The notes under the pieces are model-generated. The model was not told the origin of the DNA, made no database searches, and worked only from the letters and a program-made list of their open reading frames with translations. From NCBI RefSeq assembly GCF_003626655.1, contig NZ_RBAN01000001.1, positions 1,922,001 to 1,986,000 on the forward strand: DNA of 64,000 nucleotides, given 5' to 3'. The DNA is from Micromonospora costi (lineage in GTDB: Bacteria; Actinomycetota; Actinomycetes; Mycobacteriales; Micromonosporaceae). A program made the position numbers and the translations under genes. Within the stretch, counting starts at the first letter, position 1; each line of letters begins with the position of its first letter. Shown piece after piece: positions 16,653-25,002 of the stretch.

Positions 16653-18920
16653 TCAGGCTTCCGGCATGGCCGGCCGGAAGCGGCGCAGGCGCAGGCTGTT
16701 GGCGACCACGAAGACCGACGACAGGGCCATCGTGGCGCCGGCGATCATCGGGTTGAGGAGGCCGGCCGCGGCCAGCGGCAGGGCCGCCACGTTGTAGCCG
16801 AACGCCCAGAACAGGTTGCCCCGGATCGTGTTGAGCGTGCGTCGGGCCAGCCGGATCGCGTCCACCGCGGCGGTCAGGTCACCACGGACCAGGGTCAGGT
16901 CGGACGCCTCGATCGCCACGTCGGTGCCGGTCCCCATGGCCAGGCCGAGGTCGGCCTGCGCCAGCGCGGCGGCGTCGTTCACGCCGTCCCCCACCATGGC
17001 CACCGTCCGGCCCTCGCGCTGGAGGCGGGCGACCACGTCGACCTTGTCGGCCGGCAGGACCTCGGCGATCACCTCGTCGATACCGACCTCGGCGGCCACG
17101 GCGCGGGCGACCGTCTCGTTGTCGCCGGTGAGCAGGACGGGGCGCAGGCCGAGGTCGCGCAGCCGTGCCACGGCGGCCGGGCTGGTCGGCTTGACCACGT
17201 CGGCGACCGCCAGGACGCCGCGGACCCGGCCGTCCCAGCCGGCCAGCACGGCCGTCCGGCCGGCGGCCTCCGCGGCGGTCGCGGCGCTCTCCACCTCCGC
17301 GGGTACGGCGTACCCGCGCTCGCGCAGCAGCCGGAGCCGGCCCACCAGCACGCCGCGCCCCTCGACGGTGCCGCTCACGCCGAGCCCTTCGACGTTCGCG
17401 AAGTCGGTGACCGGCGGCAGCGCACCGGCCTCGGCGGCGCCGGCGGCGACCGCCCGCGCGATCGGGTGCTCGGACGCGGACTCCAGCGCGCCCGCCACGC
17501 GGAGCAGCTCGTCGGCGTCGGTGCCCTCGGCGGGCAGCACGTCCACGAGGGTCATCCGCCCGGTGGTCACGGTGCCGGTCTTGTCCAGCACCACGGTGTC
17601 GACCCTCCGGGTGCTCTCCAGCACCTCCGGTCCCTTGATCAGGACGCCGAGCTGCGCGCCCCGGCCGGTGCCGACGAGCAACGCGGTCGGGGTCGCCAGG
17701 CCGAGGGCGCAGGGGCAGGCGATGATCAGCACGGCGACCGCCGCGGTGAACGCGGCCGTCGGCCCCGCTCCGGTGCCGAGCCACCAGCCCAGCGTGCCGA
17801 TGGCCAGCGTGATCACGATCGGGACGAACACCCCGGAGATCCGGTCCGCGAGCCGTTGCACGGCCGCCTTGCCGCTCTGGGCCTGCTCGACCAGGCGGGC
17901 CATCTGCGCGAGCTGGGTGTCACCGCCGACCCGGGTCGCGGTCACCACGAGGCGGCCTCCCGCGTTGACGGTCGCGCCCACCACGCTGTCGCCGGGACCC
18001 ACCTCGACCGGCACGGATTCGCCGGTCAACATGCTGGCGTCGACCGCGCTGGTGCCCTCCTCGACCACCCCGTCGGTGGCGATCTTCTCTCCGGGCCGGA
18101 CGACGAACCGGTCGCCCACGGCGAGCTGGTCGACCGGGATCCGCGTCTCCGCGCCGTCGCGCAGCACGGCCACGTCCCGCGCGCCGAGTTCGAGCAGGGC
18201 GCGCAGGGCGGCGCCGGCGGTCCGCTTGGAACGGGCCTCGAAGTAGCGGCCGGCGAGGATGAACACCGTCACCCCGGCCGCCGCCTCCAGGTAGATGTTC
18301 CCGGCCCCGTCGGAGCGGGTGATGTCGAACCGGAACGGGTGCGTCATGCCGGGCATCCCGGCGTCGCCGAGGAAGAGCGCCCAGAGCGACCAGCCGAACG
18401 CGGCGAGCGTGCCCACCGAGACCAGGGTGTCCATGGTGGCGGCGCCGTGCCGCAGGTTGATGAGCGCGGCGCGGTGGAACGGCAGGCCACCCCAGACCAC
18501 CACCGGGGCGGCCAGGGTCAGCGACAGCCACTGCCAGTAGTCGAACTGCCAGGCCGGCACCATCGCCAGAAGGACCACCGGAACGCTCAACGCGGCGGAG
18601 ACCCACAGGCGGTTACGCAGGCCCCGCAGTTCGTCGACCGGCGCCGCGGCCGGCGCCGCGCCCGCCGGTGCGGGCGGCGGCGGCAGGCTGGCCGTGTAGC
18701 CGGTCTTCTCCACGGTGGCGATCAGGTCGTCCGGGGTGATCTCGTCGGCGTACCGGACGGTCGCCTTCTCCGTGGCGTAGTTGACGCTGGCCGACACCCC
18801 GTCCATCCGGTTCAGCTTCTTCTCGATCCGGGCGGCGCAGGAGGCGCAGGTCATGCCGCCGATCGAGAGCTCGATCTGGTTCGGTGCCGTCGGCAGCGGC
18901 GTGCTGCTGGTGGTGGTCAT
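16653..18920 (-). CDS. copA: Copper-exporting P1B-type ATPase
   Basis: A 755-aa copper pump. The N-terminal heavy-metal-associated domain (about 16-82) has GMTCASC. Eight membrane helices include the CPC metal site ([13 protein letters not shown]). The actuator has the MLTGES loop; the P-domain has DKTGT and [12 protein letters not shown]; the N-domain has the conserved SEHPIA histidine. The last helix region shows the Asn and Met/Ser residues of Cu+-ATPases. ATG 18920 is preferred to GTG 18923 because GGGAG is 5 bases upstream. It is the third gene of a copZ - secreted protein - copA operon divergent from csoR, and exports Cu(I) from the cytoplasm. Confidence 0.97.
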   Translation of the reverse strand: MTTTSSTPLPTAPNQIELSIGGMTCASCAARIEKKLNRMDGVSASVNYATEKATVRYADEITPDDLIATVEKTGYTASLPPPPAPAGAAPAAAPVDELRGLRNRLWVSAALSVPVVLLAMVPAWQFDYWQWLSLTLAAPVVVWGGLPFHRAALINLRHGAATMDTLVSVGTLAAFGWSLWALFLGDAGMPGMTHPFRFDITRSDGAGNIYLEAAAGVTVFILAGRYFEARSKRTAGAALRALLELGARDVAVLRDGAETRIPVDQLAVGDRFVVRPGEKIATDGVVEEGTSAVDASMLTGESVPVEVGPGDSVVGATVNAGGRLVVTATRVGGDTQLAQMARLVEQAQSGKAAVQRLADRISGVFVPIVITLAIGTLGWWLGTGAGPTAAFTAAVAVLIIACPCALGLATPTALLVGTGRGAQLGVLIKGPEVLESTRRVDTVVLDKTGTVTTGRMTLVDVLPAEGTDADELLRVAGALESASEHPIARAVAAGAAEAGALPPVTDFANVEGLGVSGTVEGRGVLVGRLRLLRERGYAVPAEVESAATAAEAAGRTAVLAGWDGRVRGVLAVADVVKPTSPAAVARLRDLGLRPVLLTGDNETVARAVAAEVGIDEVIAEVLPADKVDVVARLQREGRTVAMVGDGVNDAAALAQADLGLAMGTGTDVAIEASDLTLVRGDLTAAVDAIRLARRTLNTIRGNLFWAFGYNVAALPLAAAGLLNPMIAGATMALSSVFVVANSLRLRRFRPAMPEA

Positions 18921-18931
18921 CACGGCTCCCG

Positions 18932-19921
18932 TCAGTTGTGCCCGTGGCCGGGCGTGCCGTGCCCGGCCTCGCCGGTCGGTGCGGGTGTGCCCGGGGTGGA
19001 GGTGGTGGTGGGCGGGGCGGCGGCCGCCGTGGCGCCGGCCACCACGGTGAACTCCGCGGTGTGGACCGCGCCGCCGTGCTTGAAGTCCAGGTAGAGCCGG
19101 TACGCGCCAGCCGAGGGCACCTCGGCGAGGAACGTCACGGCCGGGCCGGGCGCGGTCCGCCCGTCGCCGGGCTCCCCGTCCGGGTGCACGTGCAGGTACG
19201 CGAGGTCGCCCTGGCGCAGCGCCACCAGGTGGCCGTACGCCCCGAGGTAGGGCTCCAGGTCGGTGACCGGCTTCCCGTCACGGCTGATGGTCAGGGTCAC
19301 CTCGGCGGTGCGACCGGGCTGCGGGTCGCCGGCCAGGGTGACCGTGTAACCGTCGACGGTGGTGCTGGTCGCGGGCGCCGGCAGCGGCCGGGCGGTCAGC
19401 GGGCCGGGCACGGTCACGTCGACGCCGAGCGTCAGGGCCTCGCCCCCGGTGGGCGTGAAGTCGGCGAACGCCCGCCACGCGCCGGGCCCGTCGAGCGGGG
19501 AGGCGACCCGCCACGTGCCGTCCGGGTCGAGATCGGGGTGCACGTGCCGGAAGCCGGAGAGGTCGCGTCGCGCCACGATCAGGTGCATGCGCTTGTCATG
19601 CGCCACGTCGTACGCGGTGACCGGCCGGCCGTCGGGGCCGGTGATCCGGAAGGCGAACTCGCCGGCCGGGGCGGCGACCGGTGTGAGGGTGTAGCCGCGG
19701 TCGGAGACCAGCAGGCCGCCGGGCAGGTGCTCGGACGCACCCTCCGTGCCACCGTGTCCGGTGTCTCCCGTGGTGCCGTGTCCGGTGTCGGCGCTGCCGT
19801 CGTGGGCGGCTTCGGCGGCGGCGGGGGTCACGGGGCCGGCCACGCGGCCGACCCCGTACGCCGCACCGAACACCGCCGCGAGGCCGAGGGCGAAGCCGCT
19901 CAGTTTCATCGTGGTGTTCAT
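18932..19921 (-). CDS. Secreted His-rich protein of the copper operon
   Basis: A 329-aa exported protein. The signal peptide is about residues 1-36. A His/Gly/Thr-rich segment follows ([14 protein letters not shown]), then two similar domains, each with an HxHP motif ([12 protein letters not shown] and [12 protein letters not shown]) preceded by MHLIVARRD or GHLVALRQ, and the tail ends [10 protein letters not shown]. The repeated histidines suggest extracytoplasmic copper binding or delivery. The gene lies between copZ and copA with short gaps (30 and 11 bp) and is presumably CsoR-controlled. Homologues occur widely in actinobacterial copper loci, but the function has not been shown; copper sequestration is inference. 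Confidence 0.85.
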   Translation of the reverse strand: MNTTMKLSGFALGLAAVFGAAYGVGRVAGPVTPAAAEAAHDGSADTGHGTTGDTGHGGTEGASEHLPGGLLVSDRGYTLTPVAAPAGEFAFRITGPDGRPVTAYDVAHDKRMHLIVARRDLSGFRHVHPDLDPDGTWRVASPLDGPGAWRAFADFTPTGGEALTLGVDVTVPGPLTARPLPAPATSTTVDGYTVTLAGDPQPGRTAEVTLTISRDGKPVTDLEPYLGAYGHLVALRQGDLAYLHVHPDGEPGDGRTAPGPAVTFLAEVPSAGAYRLYLDFKHGGAVHTAEFTVVAGATAAAAPPTTTSTPGTPAPTGEAGHGTPGHGHN

Positions 19922-19951
19922 GGTGGTACCTCGATCAGACTCAGGCGCCGG

Positions 19952-20161
19952 TCACGCGTCGACGAGGTCGTAGCCGGCCTCGTCGACGGCGGCGCGCACG
20001 GAAGCGGTGTCCAGCGCGTCCTCGCTGGTGACGGTGACCTGGCCGCTGGCCAGGTCGACCTGGACGTCGTTCACGCCCGGAATGGCGCCTACCTCGGCGC
20101 TCACCGCGCTCACGCAGTGGCCGCAGGTCATGCCCTGCACCTGGTACGTCGTGGTGACCAT
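19952..20161 (-). CDS. copZ: Copper chaperone, CopZ-like
   Basis: A 69-aa single heavy-metal-associated domain (beta-alpha-beta-beta-alpha-beta) with the Cu(I) site GMTCGHC (C13 and C16). It starts at ATG 20161 with GGAAGGAGA upstream. It hands Cu(I) to the CopA pump encoded two genes downstream. It heads the operon, whose promoter region carries a CsoR-type palindrome at 20189-20203. Confidence 0.95.
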   Translation of the reverse strand: MVTTTYQVQGMTCGHCVSAVSAEVGAIPGVNDVQVDLASGQVTVTSEDALDTASVRAAVDEAGYDLVDA

Positions 20162-20188
20162 CGGATCTCTCCTTCCCCACCCACCCTA

Positions 20189-20203
20189 TACCCCCCAGGG
20201 GTA
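20189..20203. promoter_or_regulatory. CsoR-type operator upstream of copZ
   Basis: TACCCC-CCA-GGGGTA, preceded by TA, matches the TACCCC/GGGGTA inverted repeat recognised by CsoR repressors. It is 28 bp upstream of the copZ start. Confidence 0.88.
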
Positions 20204-20234
20204 GCGAGAGGCGGACTCCTGCCCTGTCGGCGCA

Positions 20235-20257
20235 CCGATACCGGGCGGGGGTATCGG
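20235..20257. promoter_or_regulatory. Third inverted repeat midway between copZ and csoR
   Basis: CCGATACC-N7-GGTATCGG, with a GGGCGGG centre, lies between the two canonical CsoR boxes. It keeps the ATACC/GGTAT ends but lacks the C-run, so it may be a weaker CsoR site or the target of another regulator. Confidence 0.55.
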
Positions 20258-20275
20258 CACCAGAGGACCGTACCA

Positions 20276-20290
20276 TACCCCCTGGGGGTA
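20276..20290. promoter_or_regulatory. CsoR operator overlapping the csoR promoter
   Basis: TACCCCCTGGGGGTA is a perfect palindrome around a central T. A TATCCT -10-like hexamer follows at 20294-20299, so CsoR bound here would cover the spacer of its own promoter. The csoR ATG is at 20307 with no ribosome site, so the transcript may be leaderless. Confidence 0.9.
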
Positions 20291-20306
20291 CGCTATCCTT
20301 GTCGAC

Positions 20307-20603
20307 ATGACCACACCCACTCCGATCCGCGGCTACACCGCCAGCAAGGACCAGCTGCTCGCGCGGCTCCGGCGCGTCGAGGGGCAGGTGCGTGGCGTCG
20401 AGAAGATGGTCGACGACGACCGCTACTGCATCGACGTGCTCACGCAGATCTCCGCGATCCAGGCCGCGCTGGACAAGGTCGCCCTCGGGCTGCTCGACGG
20501 GCACGCCCGGCACTGCATGCACGAGGGAGCGGCCGAAGGTCGCGCCGACGAGATGGCCACCGAGATGATGGCCGCCGTCGGCCGCCTCATGAAGCGCGGC
20601 TGA
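20307..20603 (+). CDS. csoR: Copper-sensing repressor CsoR
   Basis: A 98-aa four-helix-bundle repressor of the DUF156 family. The Cu(I) ligand set C41, H66 and C70 is present (YCIDVL and HARHCMHE), as is the second-shell glutamate region. R21-R23 and the RVEGQVRG motif supply the DNA-binding surface. Copper binding releases it from the palindromes at 20189-20203 and 20276-20290, derepressing copZ-copA and itself. Confidence 0.96.
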   Translation: MTTPTPIRGYTASKDQLLARLRRVEGQVRGVEKMVDDDRYCIDVLTQISAIQAALDKVALGLLDGHARHCMHEGAAEGRADEMATEMMAAVGRLMKRG

Positions 20604-20901
20604 GCCCCGCATCGATCCGCCCACCCGACACCGGCCCGCGCGACCTGCGACGGCGGGTCCGCCTGGTTAGCATTCCGACGATGGCTCCCCGGATCCCGCA
20701 CCGCCCGGCCCGCTCGCGCCGCCGGGCGGGCGCGCCGTCCGTCACCGCCGACCCGGGCCTTTCGCCCCGCCGGGCAGCGGTACGTGACCACGCGCTCACC
20801 CCACGGTCAGCCGGGACGCCCGCCGCGACGGTCGTGCCACCCCACTGAACCGATCGCCCCGCCGGCACGTACCCCGCCCCGGATTCGTTGGGAGACTCGC
20901 A
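20604..20901. other. Gap between csoR and the YibE/F gene
   Basis: About 300 bases hold no supported gene. A 55-codon ATG frame (20681-20848) exists, but it lacks a ribosome site and is Arg/Pro-rich in the way random GC-rich frames are. Transcription of the YibE/F gene presumably starts here. Confidence 0.5.
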
Positions 20902-22260
20902 TTGGGCGCCGACCACACCCGTCCCGCTCCGTCCGCCCCGCCGAGGGTGCGACGGATCCTCATCGCGACGGTGGTCCCTCTCGTCCTCGCCACCGTGGTC
21001 GCGGCCCTGATGCTCTGGCCGCGCAACGCCCCCGAGCCGGCCGACGCCACCGATCCGCCACGCCACCACGGCACCGTCACCCGGGTCGTGACCGAGCCGT
21101 GCCCGCCCACGCCGGAGCAACCGGAGGGGGCGCCCGGGACGCGTCCGGAGCGGTGCGGCACGGTGGCCGTGCGGGTGGACAGCGGCCCGGCGGTCGGCCA
21201 GCAGGTCGAGACGCCCGTACCGGCCGGGCCCGGCGCGCCGACCGTCGACGTCGGCGACGAGGTCATCCTCGTGGAGCTGTCCGACCCGGCCGATCCCTCG
21301 TCGGTCATGTGGAACATCGCCGAGCACCAGCGCGGCACGCCGCTGGTCTGGCTGGCGGTGATCTTCGCGGTCGCCATCGTCGCGTTCGGCCGGTGGCGTG
21401 GCCTGGCCGCGCTGGCCGGCCTGGCGGCGAGCTTCGCCATCCTGCTCACCTTCGTGCTCCCCGGGATCGGGGCGGGCCGCGACCCGCTGCTGGTCGCGGT
21501 GGTCGGGGCCGCGCTCATCATGTTCGTGGTGCTCTACCTGACGCACGGTGTCACCGCGCAGACCTCGGTGGCCGTGCTCGGCACCCTCGGCAGCCTCGTG
21601 CTCACCGGGATCCTCGGCACGGTGGCCACCGCCGCCACGCACCTGACCGGCTTCGGCAGCGAGGACGCCACCACCCTGTCGATGTTCCAGGCCGACGTGG
21701 ACCTGCACGGCCTGCTGCTGGCCGGCATCATCATCGGTTCGCTCGGCGTGCTGGACGACGTGACGGTCACCCAGGCGGCGACGGTCACCGAGCTGGCCCA
21801 CGCGAACCCGACCCTGTCCCGACTCCAGCTCTACCGCGCCGCGACCCGCGTCGGCCGGGCGCACATCGCGTCGACCGTCAACACCATCGTGCTCGCGTAC
21901 GCCGGCGCCTCACTGCCGCTGCTGCTCCTGCTCACCGCCGACTCCCGCCCGGTGGGTCAGCTCCTCACGAGCGAGTTCCTGGCCCAGGAGATCGTCCGCA
22001 GCGCGGTCGCCACGTTGGGTCTCATCGCTGCCGTACCGCTGACCACCGGGCTCGCGGCCCTGGTGACCACGGCGGGCCGCCAGACGCCCGGCTCGCCGGC
22101 CGGCGAGCCCGCACCACCCCCCGCCCCCCGACCGTCGCGCGACCGGGCCGAGACGCTCGAAGCGTTGAGCGCCGCGCGATCCGGCCGCGCTTCGACACCG
22201 CCCCCCGCCGCCTCCGACCGGTGGCCCGACCAAGACAGGAGCACGGACAGCGCATGGTGA
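20902..22260 (+). CDS. YibE/F-family membrane protein
   Basis: A 452-aa membrane protein with an N-terminal helix (about 20-40), an extracytoplasmic domain (about 45-145) and about seven further helices (about 148-400). The conserved YibE/F core includes FGRWRGLAALAGL and LGVLDDVTVTQAATVTEL. The tail (about 405-452) is Pro/Arg/Ser-rich and cytoplasmic. TTG 20902 is used, with GGGAG 9 bases upstream; no better start is visible before the first helix. The transport function of the family is unproven. Confidence 0.85.
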   Translation: MGADHTRPAPSAPPRVRRILIATVVPLVLATVVAALMLWPRNAPEPADATDPPRHHGTVTRVVTEPCPPTPEQPEGAPGTRPERCGTVAVRVDSGPAVGQQVETPVPAGPGAPTVDVGDEVILVELSDPADPSSVMWNIAEHQRGTPLVWLAVIFAVAIVAFGRWRGLAALAGLAASFAILLTFVLPGIGAGRDPLLVAVVGAALIMFVVLYLTHGVTAQTSVAVLGTLGSLVLTGILGTVATAATHLTGFGSEDATTLSMFQADVDLHGLLLAGIIIGSLGVLDDVTVTQAATVTELAHANPTLSRLQLYRAATRVGRAHIASTVNTIVLAYAGASLPLLLLLTADSRPVGQLLTSEFLAQEIVRSAVATLGLIAAVPLTTGLAALVTTAGRQTPGSPAGEPAPPPAPRPSRDRAETLEALSAARSGRASTPPPAASDRWPDQDRSTDSAW

Positions 22261-22369
22261 CACTCCTCAGCGTGAGCACGCCGGTCCGAGGTCCTGCCGA
22301 CTGCGTCACTCGTCACCCAGCGCAATGGCGAAATGACGCTTTTAGTCGGCATCCGGACGTAGATCCCCA

Positions 22370-22545
22370 CGAGCACTCTCGGGTAACCTCGCCGTCGGTC
22401 ACCGCCGAAGGCGCGCAGCGGCGCCTGCGGTGCCACCGCCCAATCGCCACCCGGCGAGCCGGGAACCCAGGTACCCGGGGTGAATCCGCGCGAGCGGTAG
22501 GGGCCACTTCCGCCCCGAACCCGTCAGCTAACCCGGTCGGCGGTC
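22370..22545 (+). ncRNA. c-di-AMP riboswitch (ydaO/yuaA class)
   Basis: The 300-bp leader ahead of the secreted coiled-coil protein contains the conserved ydaO core in order: GGGAACCCA (about 22461), GGGGTGAATCC (about 22477), GCGGTAGGG (about 22495) and CCGAACCCGTCAGCTAACC (about 22515). Each matches the Bacillus ydaO aptamer closely. The 5' boundary is approximate. In actinobacteria this class usually turns off cell-wall hydrolase and Rpf genes when c-di-AMP is high, which fits the downstream gene. Confidence 0.9.
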
Positions 22546-22561
22546 GACGGAAGGGAACACT

Positions 22562-23578
22562 GTGACGGCACCCCTACGCCGCTGGTTGACACCTGTGGTG
22601 GCCGTGATCGCCGCGCTCACCGTGCTCGCCGGGCCCGCCCCGGTGTACGCGGCGCCGACACCGAACACCCCGTCCGGGCACGAGGACGACGATCCTCCGC
22701 TGCTCAACGACCTCATCGAGACGACCAACCGCAACTACTCGGCCGCCAAGGCGAAGCTGGACAAGTCCAAGAAGCGCCAGGTGGAGCTGACCCGCGAGGT
22801 GAAGCGGGCCCAGGACGAGTTGGACGCGCTGGCGCCGCAGGTCGGCGAGATCGCGGCCCAGTCGTACCGGACCGGGCGGATCGGCGCCGTGGCCATGCTC
22901 CTGGGGAGCGACTCGCCGGACTCCTTCGTGGAGCGGGCCACCGGTCTCGACGAGCTCAACATGATCAACTCGGAGAAGCTGGCCCGGATCAACGCGGTGA
23001 AGAGCCGCGCCGAGCTCGCCAAGCTGGCGATCGACACCGAGGTACGCGAGCAGCAGAAGCAGACGGCCATCATGGCCAAGCAGAAGCGTGAGGCGGAGAA
23101 GGCCCTGGCCCTGGTCGGCGGGAAGGGCTTCACCGGCGGCCTGGTGTCGGCCACGTCCCCCGTGGCGCGGGTCGGTCCCGGCCGGGACGCCGACGGCGAC
23201 TGGAAACCGGAGTCGTGCAGCGAGAACGACCCCACGACCTCCGGGTGCATCACCCCCCGCACGCTGCACGCGTACAAGGAGGTCAAGCGGGCCGGCTTCA
23301 ACCGGTTCGTCGGCTGCTACCGACCGGGTGGGCCCTGGGAGCACCCGAAGGGCCGCGCCTGCGACTGGTCGCTGCAGAAGAGCGGCTTCTCGCCGTGGCA
23401 CAACAACGACACGCGGATGTACGGCAACAACCTCGCCGCGTTCCTCATCCGCAACGCGGACCGGCTCGGCATCTACTACGTGATCTGGAACCGGCAGATC
23501 TGGTTCCCGGCGACCGGCTGGAAGTCGTACAGCGGGCCGTCCAACCACACCGACCACGTACACATGTCGCTGCTGTAG
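22562..23578 (+). CDS. Secreted coiled-coil protein with C-terminal peptidase-like domain, c-di-AMP-controlled
   Basis: A 338-aa exported protein. The signal peptide is about 1-31 (..PAPVYA|APT). A long coiled coil (about 48-180) resembles the N-terminal region of RipA/RipC-type wall hydrolases. The C-terminal domain (about 225-338) has CYRPGGPWEHPKGRACDWS and ends SNHTDHVHMSLL; the His/Asp pattern resembles zinc-dependent VanY/ARB-07466-type wall domains. A role in peptidoglycan remodelling is inferred from that pattern and from the c-di-AMP riboswitch in its leader. The start is GTG 22562 behind GGAAGGGA, and a T-ended hairpin terminator follows. Confidence 0.88.
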   Translation: MTAPLRRWLTPVVAVIAALTVLAGPAPVYAAPTPNTPSGHEDDDPPLLNDLIETTNRNYSAAKAKLDKSKKRQVELTREVKRAQDELDALAPQVGEIAAQSYRTGRIGAVAMLLGSDSPDSFVERATGLDELNMINSEKLARINAVKSRAELAKLAIDTEVREQQKQTAIMAKQKREAEKALALVGGKGFTGGLVSATSPVARVGPGRDADGDWKPESCSENDPTTSGCITPRTLHAYKEVKRAGFNRFVGCYRPGGPWEHPKGRACDWSLQKSGFSPWHNNDTRMYGNNLAAFLIRNADRLGIYYVIWNRQIWFPATGWKSYSGPSNHTDHVHMSLL

Positions 23579-23590
23579 CGACCACGCGAG

Positions 23591-23626
23591 AAAGGGCCGT
23601 CCCGCAGGTCGCGGGGCGGCCCTTTT
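23591..23626. terminator. Intrinsic terminator with A/T-flanked stem
   Basis: AAAGGGCCGTCCCGC pairs with GCGGGGCGGCCCTTT across a 5-nt loop. It is one of the few in the window ending in TTTT, and it serves the riboswitch-controlled gene and possibly the convergent carbonic anhydrase. Confidence 0.92.
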
Positions 23627-23648
23627 CGCGTACGCGTCGAAAGGCCGC

Positions 23649-24335
23649 TCAGGCGGCCGGGACCGGGCCGACGGCCGCGACCTGGTGGACGGCGCCGGCC
23701 GCGAGCCGGTACGACATGCCGACCACGGCGCACCGCCCGGCCGCGACCTCGGCGGCCAGCACGGTTGAGTTGTCCAGCAGAGCCTCGACGGTCTGTGCGA
23801 TGTGGATGTCGACTATCGCGTTGATGTCGTCGTCCACGCCCTCGGCCGCCGCGCGGCGCAGGCTCGGCACCACGGCGTCCACCACCGCGCCGAGGTGCCC
23901 CGGCGGGGGCGTGCCGGTGGCGTCCGCCTCCCGCGCCGCCTGCACCGCACCGCAGGAGTCGTGCCCGAGCACGACCACCAGCGGCGTACCCAGCACGCTC
24001 ACCGCGTACTCGACGCTGCCCAGCACCTCCGGGCCCGTGGTGTGCCCGGCCGTGCGGACCACGAAGAGGTCACCGAGCCCACGGTCGAAGATGATCTCGG
24101 CGGCGAGGCGCGAGTCGGAGCAGCCGACGATCACCGCGAACGGGTGCTGGCCGTCGGCGACCACGGCCCGGTGGCCGGCGTCCTGGTTGGGGTGGTGGGG
24201 AGCACCGGTCACGAAGCGGCGGTTGCCGGCGACCAGTTCCGCGAGCGCCTGTTCCGGCCTGGGCGGCACCGCGCCGGCCTCCAAGCCTGGTCTGCCCGCG
24301 CCCGGGTACACCCCGGCCGGTCCCGTTCCGCTCAT
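23649..24335 (-). CDS. Beta-class carbonic anhydrase
   Basis: A 228-aa enzyme starting at ATG 24335 with GAGG upstream. Zinc ligands and the Asp/Arg dyad are intact: C72-S-D74-S-R76, then H125 and C128 in GHDSCGAV. It interconverts CO2 and bicarbonate in the cytoplasm. Longer in-frame reading upstream is not conserved-looking and lacks a ribosome site. It is monocistronic and divergent from a winged-helix regulator across about 220 bp that include an unusually AT-rich stretch near 24425-24465, probably the promoter. Confidence 0.94.
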   Translation of the reverse strand: MSGTGPAGVYPGAGRPGLEAGAVPPRPEQALAELVAGNRRFVTGAPHHPNQDAGHRAVVADGQHPFAVIVGCSDSRLAAEIIFDRGLGDLFVVRTAGHTTGPEVLGSVEYAVSVLGTPLVVVLGHDSCGAVQAAREADATGTPPPGHLGAVVDAVVPSLRRAAAEGVDDDINAIVDIHIAQTVEALLDNSTVLAAEVAAGRCAVVGMSYRLAAGAVHQVAAVGPVPAA

Positions 24336-24557
24336 CCCGCACCTCGATCCCCACACGGTCGCCCTGGGTGCCCGCGGCCACGGTCGCAGGCCGTGGTCAA
24401 CGGTCACACCCGCCGCAAGGTACGTCAAGGGATACGTGATTTGGATTTCAGGTATTCCAGGACCGGTAACGATGGCGGTGGCGGTGGTGTGCGGGCAGGT
24501 TCCGGCCGGAGGCGACGGAACGGGCACGGACCGGTCGCGGGCCCTACGATGGCGGCC

Positions 24558-24881
24558 ATGGCGACGACGGAGAGCGGGTACGGAGGCCCCCGGAACTGGA
24601 CGTTCCTCACGAACCACGGACACGTGCTGCTCGCCATCGCCCGCAACCCCACCGCTCGGCTACGCGACGTGGCCGAGGAGGTCGGCGTCACCGAGCGCGC
24701 CGCGCAGGCGATCGTGAACGACCTGGAGACCGGCGGCTACCTCAGCCGTACGCGGGTGGGCCGGCGCAACCAGTACACGATCAACCCGACCGGCCGCTTC
24801 CGCCATCCCGCCGAGGCCGACCAGGAGGTCGGCGCCCTGCTGGCCCTGTTCACCGAATCTCCCCCGCGATCTTGCACTTAG
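24558..24881 (+). CDS. Winged-helix (MarR-like) regulator with repeat-derived C-terminus
   Basis: A 107-aa regulator. The helix-turn-helix spans about residues 24-75: RLRDVAEEVGVTERAAQAIVNDL, then a wing with RTRVGRRNQYTINP. ATG 24558 is chosen because TACGAT (24545-24550) sits where a -10 box for leaderless transcription would be; ATG 24549 is an alternative. The fold ends at about GALLALF. The remaining residues (TESPPRSCT) and the TAG stop run into an inverted-repeat element starting at 24861, so the original C-terminus has probably been replaced. The target may be the divergent carbonic anhydrase. Confidence 0.85.
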   Translation: MATTESGYGGPRNWTFLTNHGHVLLAIARNPTARLRDVAEEVGVTERAAQAIVNDLETGGYLSRTRVGRRNQYTINPTGRFRHPAEADQEVGALLALFTESPPRSCT

Positions 24882-24944
24882 TGCCCCGGCGAACGGGACA
24901 TTAGCCGCAGAACAGGGGCCGAAACTGCAAGATCGCGGAGGGGG
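24861..24944. repeat. Palindromic MITE/REP-like element
   Basis: Arms 24861-24876 (CCCCCGCGATCTTGCA) and 24926-24944 (TGCAAGATCGCGGAGGGGG) are inverted copies. Inner GCCCC/GGGGC segments lengthen the structure across a loop of about 49 nt. It overlaps the last codons and stop of the preceding regulator gene. GC-rich palindromes bounded by GATC-containing ends are repeated in Micromonospora-type genomes as far as I recall; copy number cannot be seen here. Confidence 0.7.
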
Positions 24945-25002
24945 TGGCGTGGGCACGGCACTCGTGTCCGCGCCGTGGGCGCGACGGCGGTAGTCTCACG
25001 GC

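Noticed and set aside
16275..19094. Long plus-strand frame opposite copA
   Set aside because: It runs antisense to the clear P-type ATPase with all motifs intact and has no recognisable domain.
20681..20848. 55-aa frame between csoR and the YibE/F gene
   Set aside because: No ribosome site, Arg/Pro/Ala composition typical of chance frames, no domain.
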